From positions 2,356,001-2,420,000 of the forward strand of contig NW_025408676.1 in the NCBI RefSeq assembly GCF_020360975.1: 64,000 nt of DNA, written 5' to 3'. The notes below the pieces were generated by a model. The model was given only the letters and a program-made list of their open reading frames with translations. It made no database searches and was not told the origin of the DNA. The stretch's first letter is position 1. The number at the start of each line of letters is the position of its first letter. This DNA comes from Hirsutella rhossiliensis (lineage: Eukaryota > Ascomycota > Sordariomycetes > Hypocreales > Ophiocordycipitaceae). Shown piece by piece: positions 31,991 through 41,686 of this stretch. Both the position numbers and the translations under genes were made by a program.

Positions 31991-33200
31991 GTTATAATTA
32001 GCTATCCACTCGTAAGGTAATTAAATAAGGAGGGTAGATTGGAGAGTTTCACCTGATCTTGGCTCAAGGGCTCGAGAATGGGCGCGACACAGGTAGTCGG
32101 AACGACACCAAATAACCCACAATAAAATGTAAGGGATTCGAGGTTGAACGGGCAGGATAGGTCGTCGGGCAGGACGTTGATTCGGGGGCCGACCCGAAGC
32201 TGCTGTCGGAAATAGCGAGGCAGGAATTAGGCGAGGTCGTCGCAAAATAATGCGGCAGTTGTCGCGAAGACCGTTGCGCATGCAGGCAAAAAGTGGGAAG
32301 GGCTTGACGACCGTGTCTTGCCGACAGCAGTAGAATTAATAAGTGGTCGACTGAGCACGAATAACGCGTCGAAACGCGGCTAGTTGGCACAATATATCCT
32401 TATCATGCAGGTGTTTCGGTACTTTTTGATCGGGCTAATTTGTGTGGACAAGCAGGTAGCAGTCATATTGGGCTCGAGGAGTAGATAAGTCCCTAACAGC
32501 CTCTAAATCGCGAGATGACGCGATTCGTGTCACCTCCAATTGTTCGCGCAATATTGAGATGTTGAGGGACCTGAACGCGTTTTTTGAATCAGCTTGCCGG
32601 AGGCTGTTTAAGGGTATAAGTCCTGTATTATATTTCAAAAATATGGACTGCCGAGCTTAGTATGTGCTTGAAATGTAGTTTTGCAACTAGAAAATGACTG
32701 ATCTATTGATTGCCTTCAGGATGATGTGGCATTTATTGAGCAAATGATAAGCACAGATATCGAGAGTTATACCACCCGAACGAGAAAATCCAGAACATTC
32801 GAGTGGCACTACATTTAAATGGTGTGCATTATAAAAAGGCACTGTTCATGACCTTTATGGTGTTTTTGATACTCCGTATAGGGTGGCAAGATTGCTGAAA
32901 CGGTGGGTGTTAGGGTCTTTATACCAACATATATGGACACCCTAACTGTTACGGCCAGGCACATACGAGCCTTGACGGCTATAAAGATGTATTGGCACTA
33001 TGAACGAAGACTCAAAGCTAAGGAGCAAGAAAGGAAGACTAGACTACACGACCGAGCGGGCCCTTATAGACACGAGGTCGCGCGTGGGCACGTGATGCTG
33101 CTTGGGCACGTGACACTGGTGAGGTGCTGCGCTGGCGGCTCTACGCTGGCGCCCAGGGTCGTGACACTAACTACCCCACCCCAATCCACTGGGATTTTTA
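31991..33200. other. hAT-2 upstream region, no gene seen
   Basis: About 1.2 kb between the transposase start and MITE-A. Only short scattered frames occur. At 33071-33140 it contains a CACGTG-rich block (CACGAGGTCGCGCGTGGGCA...) that is also the core of the 108-bp palindromic element at 34725-34832. Confidence 0.4.
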
Positions 33201-33577
33201 AGCGAAGCTGTAAATTGTGCTACAAAGTGACGAAGTACACGCAGTGCGCAATTCAGCGGAGCTTCTTTGCAGGTTTTCTGGGGACCACTTTTCCTAGGAC
33301 AGCGTTTTAATTGGCCTTACTATTAATTTACAGAACCATCATTGGTCAGATTTAACCGTGGATCACCCGTGACTACGTTATGATTGGTCAGAGCCAAATG
33401 TATACTGTACGCCGTAGAATTATTCGTACCGTACGAAACGCTTCTGATTGGCCCAAAGGTTTACCCGTTGCTTTGCCATAGGAAGTTTACCCCACCTTTG
33501 CCGCAACAGAACCTCACAGCGCGCATTACATCAATGCATTGTTGCATCTTCGTAGCACAGATATTTACAGCTTTGCT
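33201..33577 (+). mobile_element. MITE-A copy 1 (377 bp, TA target)
   Basis: Inverted ends AGCGAAGCTGTAAATTGTGC (left) and AGCAAAGCTGTAAATATCTG (right, read inward), then GTGCTAC(A/G)AAG on both sides. It is flanked by TA (33199-33200, 33578-33579). No coding capacity. It is nested in the hAT-2 upstream region. An inverted, more degraded copy is at 2660-3034. Confidence 0.9.
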
Positions 33578-33835
33578 TACTCCTGTGACGGCGTATTCGG
33601 CGGCAACCCAGGTATTTTACCAGTGGCAGCTGCGAAGCGGGGTTATCCTTTTTTTTTCACCGTATATTTCGACCATATCGCCATTCATTCAAGATTTTGA
33701 TGAATGAATTGAATGAAGACTCCTGATTTTTGATTCATCGAATTTGAAGACCTTACCCGATTCGGCTTCATTCAATTCAAGGGTCCCGAGGCCGATTCGA
33801 CTTCAAAATCTTCAAATATCAGCCCTAGCGCCGTG

Positions 33836-34644
33836 TGTATGGGTCGAAAACTGCCTTTAACCAATGCAATCCAAGGTCGTCGGAAGTCCAACCTTTGTTG
33901 CTCACGGCAATCTGCCAGTCCTTGGGCACACCTGCTTTGTACCAGCTTGCTTTGTGCACCTTGCCCTGGAAGATGACCATCGCCGGCAAAGCCCAACCTT
34001 GGCAATTGATAGACTCAATCACCGTAACCCATTCTCGATTTCCTGGCTGCATGACCATAGGCCGACCTCGCCGGTCAGACCGAGTAAGGACTCTTGCCGT
34101 CGCAATGACTCCCATTTGAAACCCCGTCTCATCGAAGTTGTAGACATCCTCGTCAAGAATCCCCCATTTCTGCTTCGCCATTGCCACTCGATCGTACCAT
34201 TCTTGGATCGTCTTCGGATCTTCGCATCTGGCACGTTGGTAATCATATCGACGAGAGTATTTCGCCTTGATTTCGTCGTGGTGGCCAACGAACTTCCGCA
34301 CCCAATTCTCGCCGACAGTTTCTTGGCCGCGCTCAGAGAGCAACAAGTTGGCCGGCCATGCGGCGAGTGTAGACCACTGTCAGCGGCATCCCTCGCTCGT
34401 CCATCGGCATGACCCATTGTACGAGGGCAGTCTCTTCCGTCGTCGTCAACTTCCGGTTGTTCATCTGCGCGTCGCGTCGGGAGCGGGCACCACGCAGTCG
34501 ACCAGATACTGTCGACTGAGGGACATCATATGCCGTCGTGGCCTTGTGGGTACTGTCGAATTGGCCTTGCTGATAGGCCTTGACGGCGAGCAGGACGCGT
34601 GGAATCGATTGGTCTCTAATTTCCGTCATCGTGCTCGGCGCCAT
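33836..34644 (-). pseudogene. Pogo-2 transposase, N-terminal part
   Basis: The first frame (34644-34333) has the psq-type helix-turn-helix region (AYQQGQFDSTHKATTAYDVP, QSTVSGRLRGARSR). After a one-base slip near 34350, LLSERGQETVGENWVRKFV and KYSRRYDYQRARCEDPKT (CENP-B-type domain) follow. Next come the first catalytic Asp (DVYNFDETGFQMG) and AMVIFQGKVHKASWY, up to FDPYTRR at the hAT-2 insertion. Its C-terminal half is at 28288-28809. Confidence 0.87.
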
Positions 34645-34724
34645 GGAGTGCGGGTCGCGTTGGTGGGAATTTTGAGCGGGTAGGGGTGTGACCGGGAAGG
34701 GGGTGGATTACGTTATTTGCTCCC

Positions 34725-34832
34725 TGGCCTGAGCACTGCTGAGGTAAGCACGAGGTCGCACGTGGGCACGTCATGCTGCTTGTGCACGTGACACTGGTGA
34801 GGCTCTGCGTTACCTCAGCAGTGCTCAGGCCA
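34725..34832. repeat. 108-bp element with 23-bp perfect inverted repeats
   Basis: TGGCCTGAGCACTGCTGAGG (plus TAA) at 34725-34747 is exactly mirrored at 34810-34832. The 62-bp centre (GCACGAGGTCGCACGTGGGC...) recurs at 33071-33135 without these arms. No target duplication could be recognised. It may be a tiny MITE or a foldback. Confidence 0.65.
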
Positions 34833-34944
34833 TTTCAAGCGGAGTCTAACCGTTTTAGGTCAAAGTCACGTTACTTGGACTACTCCTCCAGTAAAAGGCC
34901 TGAGGACCCTGTCACATGCGCACACTGACTATTCGATAATTTAT

Positions 34945-35015
34945 TGTCACGAAAAATCAAGCCACCTGTTGTTCAGGTGACATGTTCAATTGAACATTAA
35001 ATCTGCTTCGCGACA
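34945..35015 (-). repeat. Solo LTR of the TRIM family
   Basis: This 71-bp inverted copy of the TRIM LTR has one substitution. It is flanked by a perfect 5-bp duplication TTTAT (34940-34944, 35016-35020). It is independent evidence that the 71-bp unit is a true LTR that integrates and then recombines to a solo copy. It contains CACCTG-AACAA-CAGGTG and TTCAATTGAA palindromes. Confidence 0.94.
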
Positions 35016-35236
35016 TTTATATGTGTTTTTCGCGATGCTGGCAAAATCGCATTTTCTCATATCCTTCAACAAATCACATCAAAGCACATTAGATCTGTCC
35101 TTAATCTCACTGGGCTGTGCATAAAAGCACCCTATATCTCTCTATCCAGCTTTTTTGGTGCCTCCATCCTTTCGTCCTGTGGAAAACCCCGATATGTGAT
35201 GAGCCGGAGCGCGTCAAAATCGCCATTGCCCTTTTC

Positions 35237-35962
35237 GGGGGTAGTTAAATAACCACTTCCTCCCACTAATCTGCCACCCCAAAGTGGGTCAATGTGGCGC
35301 ACCTTTGAGGTAAAGGTGGCGTAACGCCAAAACCTCCTTGGCACACAAGGCACGCCGCGCAACATCACACAGTCAGCCGTAAGTGAAGCTTTTTCGCGAT
35401 ATCTTAACATGGCCTTAATCGGTTGCAACGCCGTTATCACCGCCGCGCCGCCCCGTCACGACCGTGCCACCCACGTCACCGTACCACTTGCCGCTATGGA
35501 GTCCATGAGCACTGTGTTCTCTACCACCTACGAGTCCGAGGCCGAGGCTACTCGTGCCTGCAAGACCGTAGGCTGGCAGATCGGCTTTGGCCTTAGGCGC
35601 CGGAATGCGAAGCCTTCGGCTCGTGCGCCGACCTATGTGTTCTGTGACTTTGATACGATGGAGCGGCTTGATGAGGCTAACGCCCTTGCGCTAAGGGAGA
35701 TGGCGAAGGAATGCCCTTTATAGCCCTTGTAGTTATAGTGCTCTTGAATTGACGATGCGGGTCTAATGACTCCTAGAAAAGTGGCATTTCTATGTGTTCT
35801 ATGCATCGCGGCCGGCTTCACTTGCGTTGTGTGCCTTGGGCATTGTGCCTTGGGTCTCGTGTGTGCACTGGGGCCGGCCGGACGTTGTGTGCGGCGATGC
35901 GCCACATTGACCCACTTTGGGGTGGCAGATTAGTGGGAGGAGGTGGTTATTTAACTACCCCC
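35237..35962. mobile_element. 726-bp terminal-inverted-repeat element of uncertain superfamily
   Basis: 65-bp inverted repeats (35237-35301 and 35898-35962, starting GGGGGTAGTTAAATAACCAC) match at 64 of 65 positions. The flanks show TTTC on both sides (35233-35236, 35963-35966), a possible 4-bp target duplication. The interior carries one open frame of 104 codons. The superfamily is not assigned: a 4-bp target with GGGGG ends does not fit hAT, pogo or MULE. Confidence 0.8.
35409..35723 (+). CDS. Small protein of unknown function inside the 726-bp element
   Basis: An intact 104-codon frame starts MALIGCNAVITAAPPRHDRA. Its centre, STTYESEAEATRACKTVGWQ followed by IGFGLRRRN, loosely resembles DNA-binding N-termini of fungal transposases (FAR1/FLYWCH-like), but I cannot confirm a domain. 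The frame ends DEANALALREMAKECPL. It is the only coding capacity between the two 65-bp repeats and could be a truncated transposase or an accessory factor. Confidence 0.45.
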   Translation: MALIGCNAVITAAPPRHDRATHVTVPLAAMESMSTVFSTTYESEAEATRACKTVGWQIGFGLRRRNAKPSARAPTYVFCDFDTMERLDEANALALREMAKECPL

Positions 35963-36250
35963 TTTCCGACCCGTGCATGCTCTTAGCAACAAGGGAAAGA
36001 TCTCGGCACATGTTTCGGAGACTTTACTTCTACGTAGTACGAGTGAACAGCACGAAGTTCGTTTGATGCGCTGATGCCTTGTCAGATTCCAGGGGAGGAC
36101 ATGGCGCAGAGTCGTCAGTGATGGCGGCGTAAACGACCATATCTGGCTGTCTTGCGACTGGAGCAGCCCATGACGGCTTGCACCCGCTTATCGGCAAGCT
36201 TTGTGCGGTGTGTGAGAGGGGTGGAGCTACGACAGGAACTGGGGAATATC

Positions 36251-36798
36251 ATGGGCAATATCAAGCCAGAAGCGAACGAGGGGACTCGGTCCCAGTGCAG
36301 AGAGGTTCTTGTATGTAAGGTATGTGGGAAGACGGCGGGGGTCAAGAAATGCGCGAGATGCCTGGCTGTGGGATACTGTAGTACCGATCACCAAAGAGTG
36401 ACTGGAAGGTCCATAGACAGTCTCGACAGTTCCTTCCTGAGTCCGCTCAACATCTGTCAATGGGACCAACCGACGAGGCGCGACTCGACTTACCGGCTCC
36501 ACGAGTACAAGCCTTGGACGAGCCGATCTACGTGTCCTCCGATGCGGAGTCCGAAGTAAGCGAAGGAGCCGGACAAGATAGTGTTGGCAATGGCTCTGTA
36601 TAGCCGAGATCTGATTCCGATGTATTCTGACGATCCCGTATACTGAGTTGGGAGAAAGTCCATCTTTCTCGCCAATGGAAGGGTCGAGCCAGCCTGGCGA
36701 GTCTCGTTCGACCTACCAACCCCTGGCAAACCAGTCCAACGAGTTTTGTCCTACCAGCCTCCACAACCGTCGAAGATTCCGAGGACGACCATGGCAAC
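36251..36798 (+). pseudogene. MYND-finger protein gene, part left of the giant hAT
   Basis: From ATG 36251 the frame encodes a MYND zinc finger: VCKVCGKTAGVKKCARCLAV, GYCSTDHQRV, and, after a one-base slip at about 36402, DWKVHRQ. An acidic linker follows (DEPIYVSSDAESEV). A candidate intron 36556-36654 (GTAAGC...TTGGGAG, 99 bp) would remove two stops and keep the frame. The next part ends TTVEDSEDDHGN exactly at the 8-bp target ATGGCAAC (36791-36798). The frame resumes at 63807. MYND fingers bind proline-rich partners. The role of this protein is unknown. Confidence 0.65.
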
Positions 36799-36985
36799 CA
36801 GCGCTCCTAATAGTGTGGACCATTAAGAGGACTATTAGTGCACACTGTGGTTTACACTATTAGTGCCGCACTATTAGTGTAGTGTGCGTTTCTCACACCA
36901 CACTGGTGGTTCAGTGTAGCTTGCCCAAACTGAACGGGTAGTTCAGTGCAAGGGTCCAGACTAATAGTTGCACTATTAGTGCGCC
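36799..36985 (+). repeat. hAT-3 left terminal and subterminal repeat region
   Basis: The terminal CAGCGCTCCTAATAGTGTGG is followed by five or more copies of ACTATTAGTG or its complement and two (A/G)GTTCAGTG words. The block ends near 36985, just before the Copia-2 target site. Confidence 0.8.
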
Positions 36986-37022
36986 CCATGATTACCAGCA
37001 ACCCGGATTTTACTACCTTGAA

Positions 37023-37277
37023 TGTTGCACTCAGGATACGTACCATTTGTACTTGACACATGACGGATCCTGTAACAGGACTATTTCCTTTGCTTAAGCC
37101 ACTACCCCTTTCTTATGCACATCTGCAATCTGTCCTCATTAGATTATGCGTCTTTCCTTGAACTCTTCTACTCTCTTTGATCATAAATAGGGTTCTTGCT
37201 CACTCCTTCTTAGATAGAAGAGACGAACCTCAATTTACATGTTGACCCTTACCTTTCCAAATTACTTCCCTGCGAGA
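37023..37277 (+). repeat. Copia-2 5' LTR
   Basis: 255 bp, beginning TGTTGCACTCAGG after target TTGAA and ending at the primer-binding site. Near-identical to 49065-49321, which implies recent insertion. Confidence 0.95.
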
Positions 37278-37290
37278 GTTATGAGCCCGG
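37278..37290 (+). promoter_or_regulatory. Copia-2 primer-binding site (half-tRNA iMet type)
   Basis: GTTATGAGCCCGG is complementary to the anticodon arm of initiator methionine tRNA (CAU anticodon), as in Copia elements primed by a half-tRNA. It is identical to the TRIM primer site. Confidence 0.8.
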
Positions 37291-37441
37291 TTGGCTCTTA
37301 GCTGTGCCATCGGATTCTCTTGCACCTTTTGCATAGCCCGTATCCGCGAAACAGGATCAGAGCACGTGCCCCTTTGGAGACCTGTAGGTAAAGACGTACC
37401 ACAGCAACCTCACCCATTTCGACGACCATCAAACGAACACG

Positions 37442-38218
37442 ATGGAGTCAACCAAGGAAGAGTCAATCGGTTCGTCCCGGGTCAAGCTTAACGGCCCGTC
37501 AGACTGGAAACAGTGGATAAGCATTATCCAGAAATTTGCCATTGCGCACGGAATCTGGGACTTTGTCGATCCAAGTCGACCACTCAATCCGGCTCCACGG
37601 GAACCACGGAGACCGGAACCATCAGATCTGCAGGATGAGGCGACACTCGTAACCCTCAATCCTGACAAGATCAAAACCTTCGAACTTCTGACTTCCCAGT
37701 ATCGACATGAGTACTCTATCTTCAAGGCACGACAAAAGGCGCTAGCAAGCCTGCAGGAACACATCGTCAGGACCTGTGGGAACTACTACAACACCATTGC
37801 CTACGAACATGACGTTGCAAAGGAACTTAAAGTCCTCAAACAGAGGATCCAGCCCACCAGCTGGGCACAAGAACAAGATGTCCTTGACAGATTTCATTCC
37901 ACATTGAAGTCACCCAACAGGACCAAGATTTCGGATTGGGTCACGAAGTGGCACCAAGTCCTTACCGAAGCCCAACAGCTCGGAATTCCAGATGCCCAAG
38001 GACTCAGACCGACTCGGTTGTTCTTGAAGGCAGTTTCGGGAGTAAATCCCACGTTTTCTCATTACTGGCTCAACAAGATGGAGGACGAAGCTCGTGGCAT
38101 CGACCCCCCTCTGGCAAGGTCGATTCCCAGACGGCATTGAGATCAGTACCATTTTCGAGAGGGCACATTCCCCTCACGTCTGACCAGAAGGGAGGAAAAG
38201 GCGGAAACACGTTTGCCA
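37442..38218 (+). pseudogene. Copia-2 gag, N-terminal part
   Basis: The 232-codon frame starts MESTKEESIGSSRVKLNGPS, with the typical Copia gag opening (DWKQWISIIQKFAIAHGIWD) and a helical capsid region. It stops at 38140 in RSIPRRH after a slip. The coding signal reaches the 8-bp target CTTGGCAG of hAT-N1 copy 2 at 38219. The nucleocapsid part resumes at 45288. It forms the virus-like particle shell. Confidence 0.85.
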
Positions 38219-38337
38219 CTTGGCAGCAGACTTGCAAATAGATAAATCAAATCAAATCCGGGGTCCAATTTGATTTGATTTGGATAGCAAAATCATGGAT
38301 CTGATTTGATTTGATTTGATTTGAATCGATTTGGATC

Positions 38338-38691
38338 TCATTTGGATATCTGGATAGCCCCACTTTTTTCCCACGACAAAATACATTGAGCCGCTCCTAT
38401 AAGGTCCGCTTTGATAAGGTCCGCTTTGAGGCGGCCTCTCTGAGCTGCGGCCATCTGTCCGGCAAGGCTAAATATTCTCTCCGGCTCTGAAGACATCGCC
38501 GGAATGGAAAAGAGGTCGATTGCCATTCGCGACAGGCGTGGATATTGGCGTCTGCGGAGAAGCCAGTACTGGATGGGATTGTCCACAAGACAATCGCCCG
38601 GATCGGTACTGCCCACCCATTCTGCGTACTCGTCACGCATGGAGGACGGTGAGGGCGCAGGTTGGGCGCCAAGTTTCCTAATTGAGGTCAT
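38338..38691 (-). CDS. hAT dimerisation-domain protein encoded by hAT-N1 copy 2
   Basis: A 117-codon frame with the same amino-acid sequence as the copy at 12964-13317, containing the SMSSEPERIFS-type dimerisation signature in the form AMSSEPERIFSLAGQ. Intactness in both copies is compatible either with recency or with selection on a small transposase-interacting product. Confidence 0.75.
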   Translation of the reverse strand: MTSIRKLGAQPAPSPSSMRDEYAEWVGSTDPGDCLVDNPIQYWLLRRRQYPRLSRMAIDLFSIPAMSSEPERIFSLAGQMAAAQRGRLKADLIKADLIGAAQCILSWEKSGAIQISK

Positions 38692-39043
38692 GAAGTCATC
38701 TAGGTCCGTTGTCTTCCTTGCAGCTGTGGGCTCCTCGGGTATCGTATCTTGCTCGACCGCGAGGGTTCGGTACTCCTCCCATATGCGCCATTGCAGCAGT
38801 CAAGTGCAGAGCTGTCCCATTTTGGCCATCGGCTACAAATATCTCCCCCCGTAATATGGCAGACGCACCCAAAGATATATTTCACGATCAAACGTGTCAG
38901 GTAAAACACAAAAAGAAAGCTTGGTGACACGGCCTGGAAAAGCAACTGCCCGTAATTAGCGACCACTCTAGGCCAGGCAGGGCTGGCTCCCCAAAACTAT
39001 TGGCCCAGGTCGCCATTGTGGGGCGTATCCAAATAATCAGATA

Positions 39044-39243
39044 TGTGGACAGGCTCTTCACTGCAGTGAGGTTATTCGAACTGGTTCAATTGGTTATATC
39101 TTGTGTAACTAGGGAAACGTGTCCCATACAAACTGTGTGCAAAGACCTTCCTCCCTGTGTCTCACCTCTTACTCGCACGTGACTAGCGCGGTCGATTAGT
39201 TATACGTGCGCGATCGGTGCCTAGTGCACAGGTGGATCCAACA
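39044..39243 (-). repeat. Copia-1 3' LTR
   Basis: 200 bp, one G longer than the partner at 44945-45143. It contains CTCGCACGTGACTAG (39172-39186), also present in the Gypsy LTR. Confidence 0.95.
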
Positions 39244-39638
39244 CTGGAACCTCTTTCTAAATCGATGATCGCGCACTAATCAATCCACCAAAACACACCA
39301 AACACAGCGAATTAAGATGAGATAGGAAAAACACGAACAAGAACACCAACAAACTCCTACCACGATGCATCACTATGTTGGATAGTGTGCTCTGACTGTA
39401 GCTCTCCTCCCCACACTGGGTGTGTTCTGCCACACGCCATCATGGGCCGCATTTCGAGCGCCGGATGCGCTAGCTGATTCCATCGGTCCCACGTTGGAAT
39501 ATGGACACGAGGATCTCCTCGTTAATGTGAATGGAATAAAAGAACGACGGTAAAGCAGAAGAAGGAACGAAAAAACCGATTAAATCTCGTCGAGAATTGT
39601 TGTGTTATTGCGATGAACGAATCCTTCCACCCTCACGT

Positions 39639-41633
39639 TTAGCTGATTGTCGCTAATAAACTGCGTGAGGGCGCTGTTTGTGATGCCTTCGTCATAGCAT
39701 CGGCAGGGTTATCTGCGCCGTTGACCCAACGGATTTCCGCAATATCCCTTGATTCATATGCCTGCCTCAGCGCCATGATATCTATCATGAGTCGCTTCTC
39801 TGTTGTGGTGCCAAGTTTGACGAGGCACTCATAGAGGCTATATGAATCTGTGCAAATGACGAGCGGGATTTGCTTCAGATCAAGGCGTTGTGCGATCGTA
39901 TTGACCGTTTGCTTGATCACAAATGCGAGATCGAAGCCCGATGTCAATCCATAGATCTCTGATGCAAGAACGCTTCGAGTAACGCGCTTGCATTTAGTTG
40001 AGCTCAATGAAGAATGTTTCCGCGGATGGAAAATGAATCGGTTGATTGCGCGGTCTCATTGGCGATGATAATCACAAAGCCGATTTGAGAGCTTAAATCC
40101 TTATTGTTGGCGAATGATCCATCGGTGAACACAAAGATCTTCGCGCTCTCGAGATCGATGGGTATGTAACATAGGCCACGGTCGGGATTGTTGATCTGCC
40201 ATTCAATCCGCTTGTTCAAAGCCTTGAAGTCGGTATTAACGGGCTCTTGGGCTTGTGCCGCAACGGAACAATCGTATGTTGCTTCGGGTTGGCAAATCGA
40301 AGCGATATATGCCCCCCGGGCGCGTTGAGCAGCATAATCCTGATGCCTACTTGATGCCTGAAGATTGATCTCCTCGAGGTTTTGGGCTTGGCCCTTCTGC
40401 CTGACGATGACACAGCCATTTTGTATGGTCAGGCGGCTGCCGTTAAAGTCGCAGATGGAACCTTCTTGGAGAATCTCTTTGGCTTGGCCTTAAAGCAGAG
40501 TTCTTTCTCCTCGATCTTGAGAAATGCATCTGTGCCAACAATGAATGTGTCATCCGTTTGCAAGGCCGCGATGCCAAACAGGTCCTTGTCGGCGATGTTG
40601 TTTGCCGTGATCAGAAGGCACGGGTCAAACGAAGAGGTTTCCATATTAAGCTTGCGGCAGTGATGGTCGTGATATGTGTTGAACCAGTGGGCTCCTGCCT
40701 CTGCGATGCCATATAGCGGCTTCACGATTCGCAGGATTGTTCCTCTGGATATCTTCTTTTGAGTTCTTGAGGAAGGGCTGCAAGGATGACACGGGCCAGC
40801 TTGGTCTGGGATTGTGTGTATGCCATCGTGATGTCTCTGATCATGATGAACATATCCCGTGTGCAGAGAAACGGTGCTAAGGCCAAGGCCACGCGTTGTG
40901 CGGGCCGGCTGATGGTAGGGGCTTGTGTGAGGATCCCACGTTTCCCATCATCATTGTATCCTTGCACAACGAGGCGTGATTTCTCGTATGGCGTTGCAGT
41001 ATTTCTTCCCTTAACCTCTCTGACCATTCGTGATTTGAAGACACGATATCCACCATGTTTATTCGCATCGAATTCTTCGGGTACAATGACCCCAGCGGCG
41101 AGGAGGTTCGTGAGCTCGAGTGTGTCGGAAGCTTCAAATGGGAAACCGGTGCTTGTGATCTTTCCTTCAGCTCGTAGCCGCTTGGCTAGGCCGAGATGTT
41201 CCATTTCTTTTCGAACAAGAAACGCATTAGCTTCATGATGAACGATAAATTGAACGGGTGAGCAAACAATAGTGGATTCTGATGTGCCATTTTGTGCAGC
41301 ATCCTTCCTAGGTCGGCCACGCCTGCGCGGCCTCTTTGGCTCAGGGTATTCGAAAGGTTTGGGTTGGTCTTCTGTGGTAGGAAGAGGAAGAGGTTGTTGA
41401 GTTGTGGGTGGAAGGGGAAGAGGGTTTTGAAGAGGATGTTGTTGATCGGATTGTGTTGAGGGAAGGAGTGATTGTTGTGTTGATGGGTCTGTGCGGCTAG
41501 GGCTAGGGTCGGGTTGCAACTGAGGAAGGAGCGATTCCGGGTGACGATAGTACGGTTGGACGCATGTACTGCGAAATTTCGCTGGTCCGTTGTCCAGGTC
41601 AACTGCGATTTCCGTATCCGTCACCTCGAGCAC
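39639..41633 (-). pseudogene. Copia-1 reverse transcriptase and RNase H
   Basis: 41633-40722 starts with a Pro/Gln-rich linker, then reverse transcriptase (FKSRMVREVKGRNTATPYEK, SRLVVQGYNDDGK, MFIMIRDITMAYTQSQTKLA). Frames at 40725-40004 continue with LYGIAEAGAHWFNTYH and the active-site segment LQTDDTFIVG in place of the usual YVDD. RNase H is at 40007-39639 (RSVLASEIYGLTSGFDLAFV, ICTDSYSLYECL, NPADAMTKA). Breaks near 40722, 40429 and 40216 are one-base slips. Confidence 0.88.
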
Positions 41634-41686
41634 TTTATATGGGCCTTGCCATCCGTGCTTCTCGCGAAATACGCGAACTTCGCTTC

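Larger units (their letters stand above)
28818..33827 (-). mobile_element. hAT DNA transposon (hAT-2), 5.0 kb
   Basis: The ends are inverted (TAGGGGTGATAGATGAAG left, TAGGGCTGATATTTGAAG read inward from the right), and the 8-bp flanks are identical: GCGCCGTG at 28810-28817 and 33828-33835. Subterminal sequence on both sides is rich in GAATTGAAT and ATTCATTCA words. It inserted in the Pogo-2 transposase gene. The empty site restores an in-frame junction. It contains one transposase gene, about 1.8 kb of leader, and a MITE-A copy at 33201-33577. Confidence 0.95.
27756..34713 (-). mobile_element. Fot1/pogo-type DNA transposon (Pogo-2) with nested TRIM and hAT-2
   Basis: Inverted ends of about 60 bp (starting ACGTAATCCA, then CCCCTTCCCGGTCACACCCC) are found at 27756 onward and ending at 34713, each next to TA. 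The left end is split after CCCGG by the TRIM (27778-28158), and the transposase is split by hAT-2 (28818-33827). Removing both leaves about 1.55 kb with one DDE transposase gene, so it was a compact pogo-type element before the insertions. Confidence 0.93.

Noticed and set aside
33063..33180. Extra LTR fragment
   Set aside because: Shares CACGTGAC words with LTRs, but alignment covers only the core found in the 108-bp palindromic element. No TG...CA ends.
36799..36985. Stand-alone MITE made of CACTAATAGTG repeats, with a second copy at 63.6 kb
   Set aside because: The two blocks have opposite orientation, hAT-like ends facing outward, the same 8-bp flank and a transposase between them. They are better read as the two ends of one element.
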